Under the pieces are notes generated by a model. It had not been told where the DNA came from and searched no databases. It was given only the letters and a program-made list of their open reading frames with translations. From positions 1-7,188 of the forward strand of contig DDSO01000020.1 of NCBI GenBank assembly GCA_002343425.1: a DNA stretch of 7,188 bases, given 5' to 3'. Positions 6,912 through 7,188 of this stretch are shown piece after piece (position 1 is the stretch's first letter; each line of letters opens with the position of its first letter). This stretch comes from Brevundimonas sp. UBA2388 (lineage in GTDB: Bacteria > Pseudomonadota > Alphaproteobacteria > Caulobacterales > Caulobacteraceae). The translations under genes and the position numbers were made by a program.

Positions 6912-7124
6912 GCCGATCTCGACGAAGCTTGGGACATCGCTGAACGCGGCCCGATGCGCCTGTTTCTGGCCGACATCCACCTGCATCGCGTCCGGCTGTT
7001 CCACGCCGCAACGCCGTACCCGTGGGACAGCCCGCAAACCGATCTCGCCGCCGCCCGCAAGCTGATCGAACGCTGCGGCTATGGGCGGCGCAAGGAAGAA
7101 TTGGAAGACGCTGAAGCCGCCATA
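6912..7124 (+). pseudogene. C-terminal remnant of the STAND/TPR protein beyond an in-frame TAG
   Basis: In the same frame as the NTPase ORF, directly after TAG 6909-6911, the sequence reads ADLDEAWDIAERGPM, then LFLADIHLHRVRLF (6960-7001), then LAAARKLIERCGYGRRKEEL and EDAEAA (to about 7121). This is the normal C-terminal end of this TPR protein family as I know it, so the segment was coding until recently. In related proteins the codon before ADLDEAW-type sequence is often glutamine, so a single CAG to TAG change would explain the stop. After 7124 the family resemblance is lost; the frame stays open to the window end through a repeat. No convincing start codon with a ribosome binding site allows separate translation. 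Confidence 0.75.
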
Positions 7125-7157
7125 CCATTCGGATCCCTAGTGATTTCGCCCTGTATT

Positions 7158-7188
7158 GATGGGTTTCGCTGCGCTCTACCCATCCTAC
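7158..7188 (-). repeat. Dispersed palindromic repeat at the right edge (cut by window end)
   Basis: GATGGGT (7158-7164) and ACCCATC (7178-7184) form a 7-bp perfect stem around a 13-base loop. On the minus strand it begins GTAGGATGGGTAGAGCGC and continues to AAACCCATC. This family, whose translation is recognised as GWVERSETH, is scattered between genes in many gammaproteobacterial genomes. It lies just downstream of the broken SEFIR-STAND-TPR gene and may extend past the window. Confidence 0.7.

Larger units (their letters stand above)
4102..7124 (+). pseudogene. Ancestral single SEFIR-STAND-TPR gene, now interrupted
   Basis: Joining the SEFIR ORF to the NTPase ORF needs one -1 frame change between 4623 and 4635: the NTPase frame has TGA at 4620-4622 and the SEFIR frame has TAG at 4633-4635. 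The joined protein would be about 936 residues up to the TAG at 6909, and about 1008 if that codon were sense, which is the size of intact proteins of this architecture. Domain order would be effector, switch, sensor. Two independent lesions argue for decay; one missing base in a C-run (for example 4623-4626) could also be an assembly error. Confidence 0.65.

Noticed and set aside
6021..7037. Minus-strand open frame of 338 codons opposite the TPR region
   Set aside because: No recognisable domain; the plus strand carries conserved NTPase/TPR family sequence throughout.
7122..7150. Cloning vector or adapter sequence near a GGATCC site and CTAGTGATT
   Set aside because: The resemblance to polylinker sequence is only a few bases and flanking bases do not match a vector I know; a natural junction is more likely.
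1..7188. CRISPR array, tRNA or rRNA genes
   Set aside because: No regularly spaced repeats, cloverleaf-like segments or rRNA-like sequence were seen.

Overview
The window looks like chromosomal DNA from a GC-rich proteobacterium, probably a gammaproteobacterium. The evidence is strongly GC-biased third codon positions, bacterial Shine-Dalgarno sites, and two dispersed palindromic repeats that I recognise from environmental gammaproteobacterial genomes. A Competibacter-type or Thiotrichales-type organism would fit, but this is inference from style and repeats, not from a marker gene.

Left half (1-3882, minus strand): a compact three-gene operon, read right to left. It encodes an APC-superfamily amino acid permease (535 aa), a LuxE-type acyl-protein synthetase (384 aa) and a LuxC-type acyl-CoA/fatty acyl reductase (first 370 residues; the C-terminus lies beyond position 1). 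The stop of the permease overlaps the start of luxE by 4 bases, and the luxE stop overlaps the luxC ribosome binding site, so the genes are probably translationally coupled. LuxE activates an acyl group and hands it to LuxC for reduction to an aldehyde. No luciferase genes are visible, so a role outside bioluminescence is likely. A perfect extended -10 (TGATATAAT) upstream of the permease is a good promoter candidate.

Middle (3883-4101): an AT-rich divergent intergenic region of 219 bp with promoter-like sites facing both ways, a small inverted repeat and an 8-bp direct repeat.

Right half (4102-7188, plus strand): an NLR-like defence-type gene with an N-terminal SEFIR (TIR-like) domain, a central STAND NTPase and a C-terminal TPR region, now in pieces. 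The SEFIR part ends at TAG 4633-4635. The NTPase/TPR part continues in the -1 frame. A second in-frame TAG (6909-6911) cuts off a C-terminal segment that still reads as family sequence to about 7124. Three palindromic elements lie in or next to this gene: a 10-bp-stem hairpin 2 nt after the first stop, a dispersed repeat translated in frame within the TPR region, and another dispersed repeat at the 3' edge. The simplest reading is a decaying single-protein immune gene of about 1000 residues. A programmed -1 frameshift at the first break is a less likely but testable alternative.
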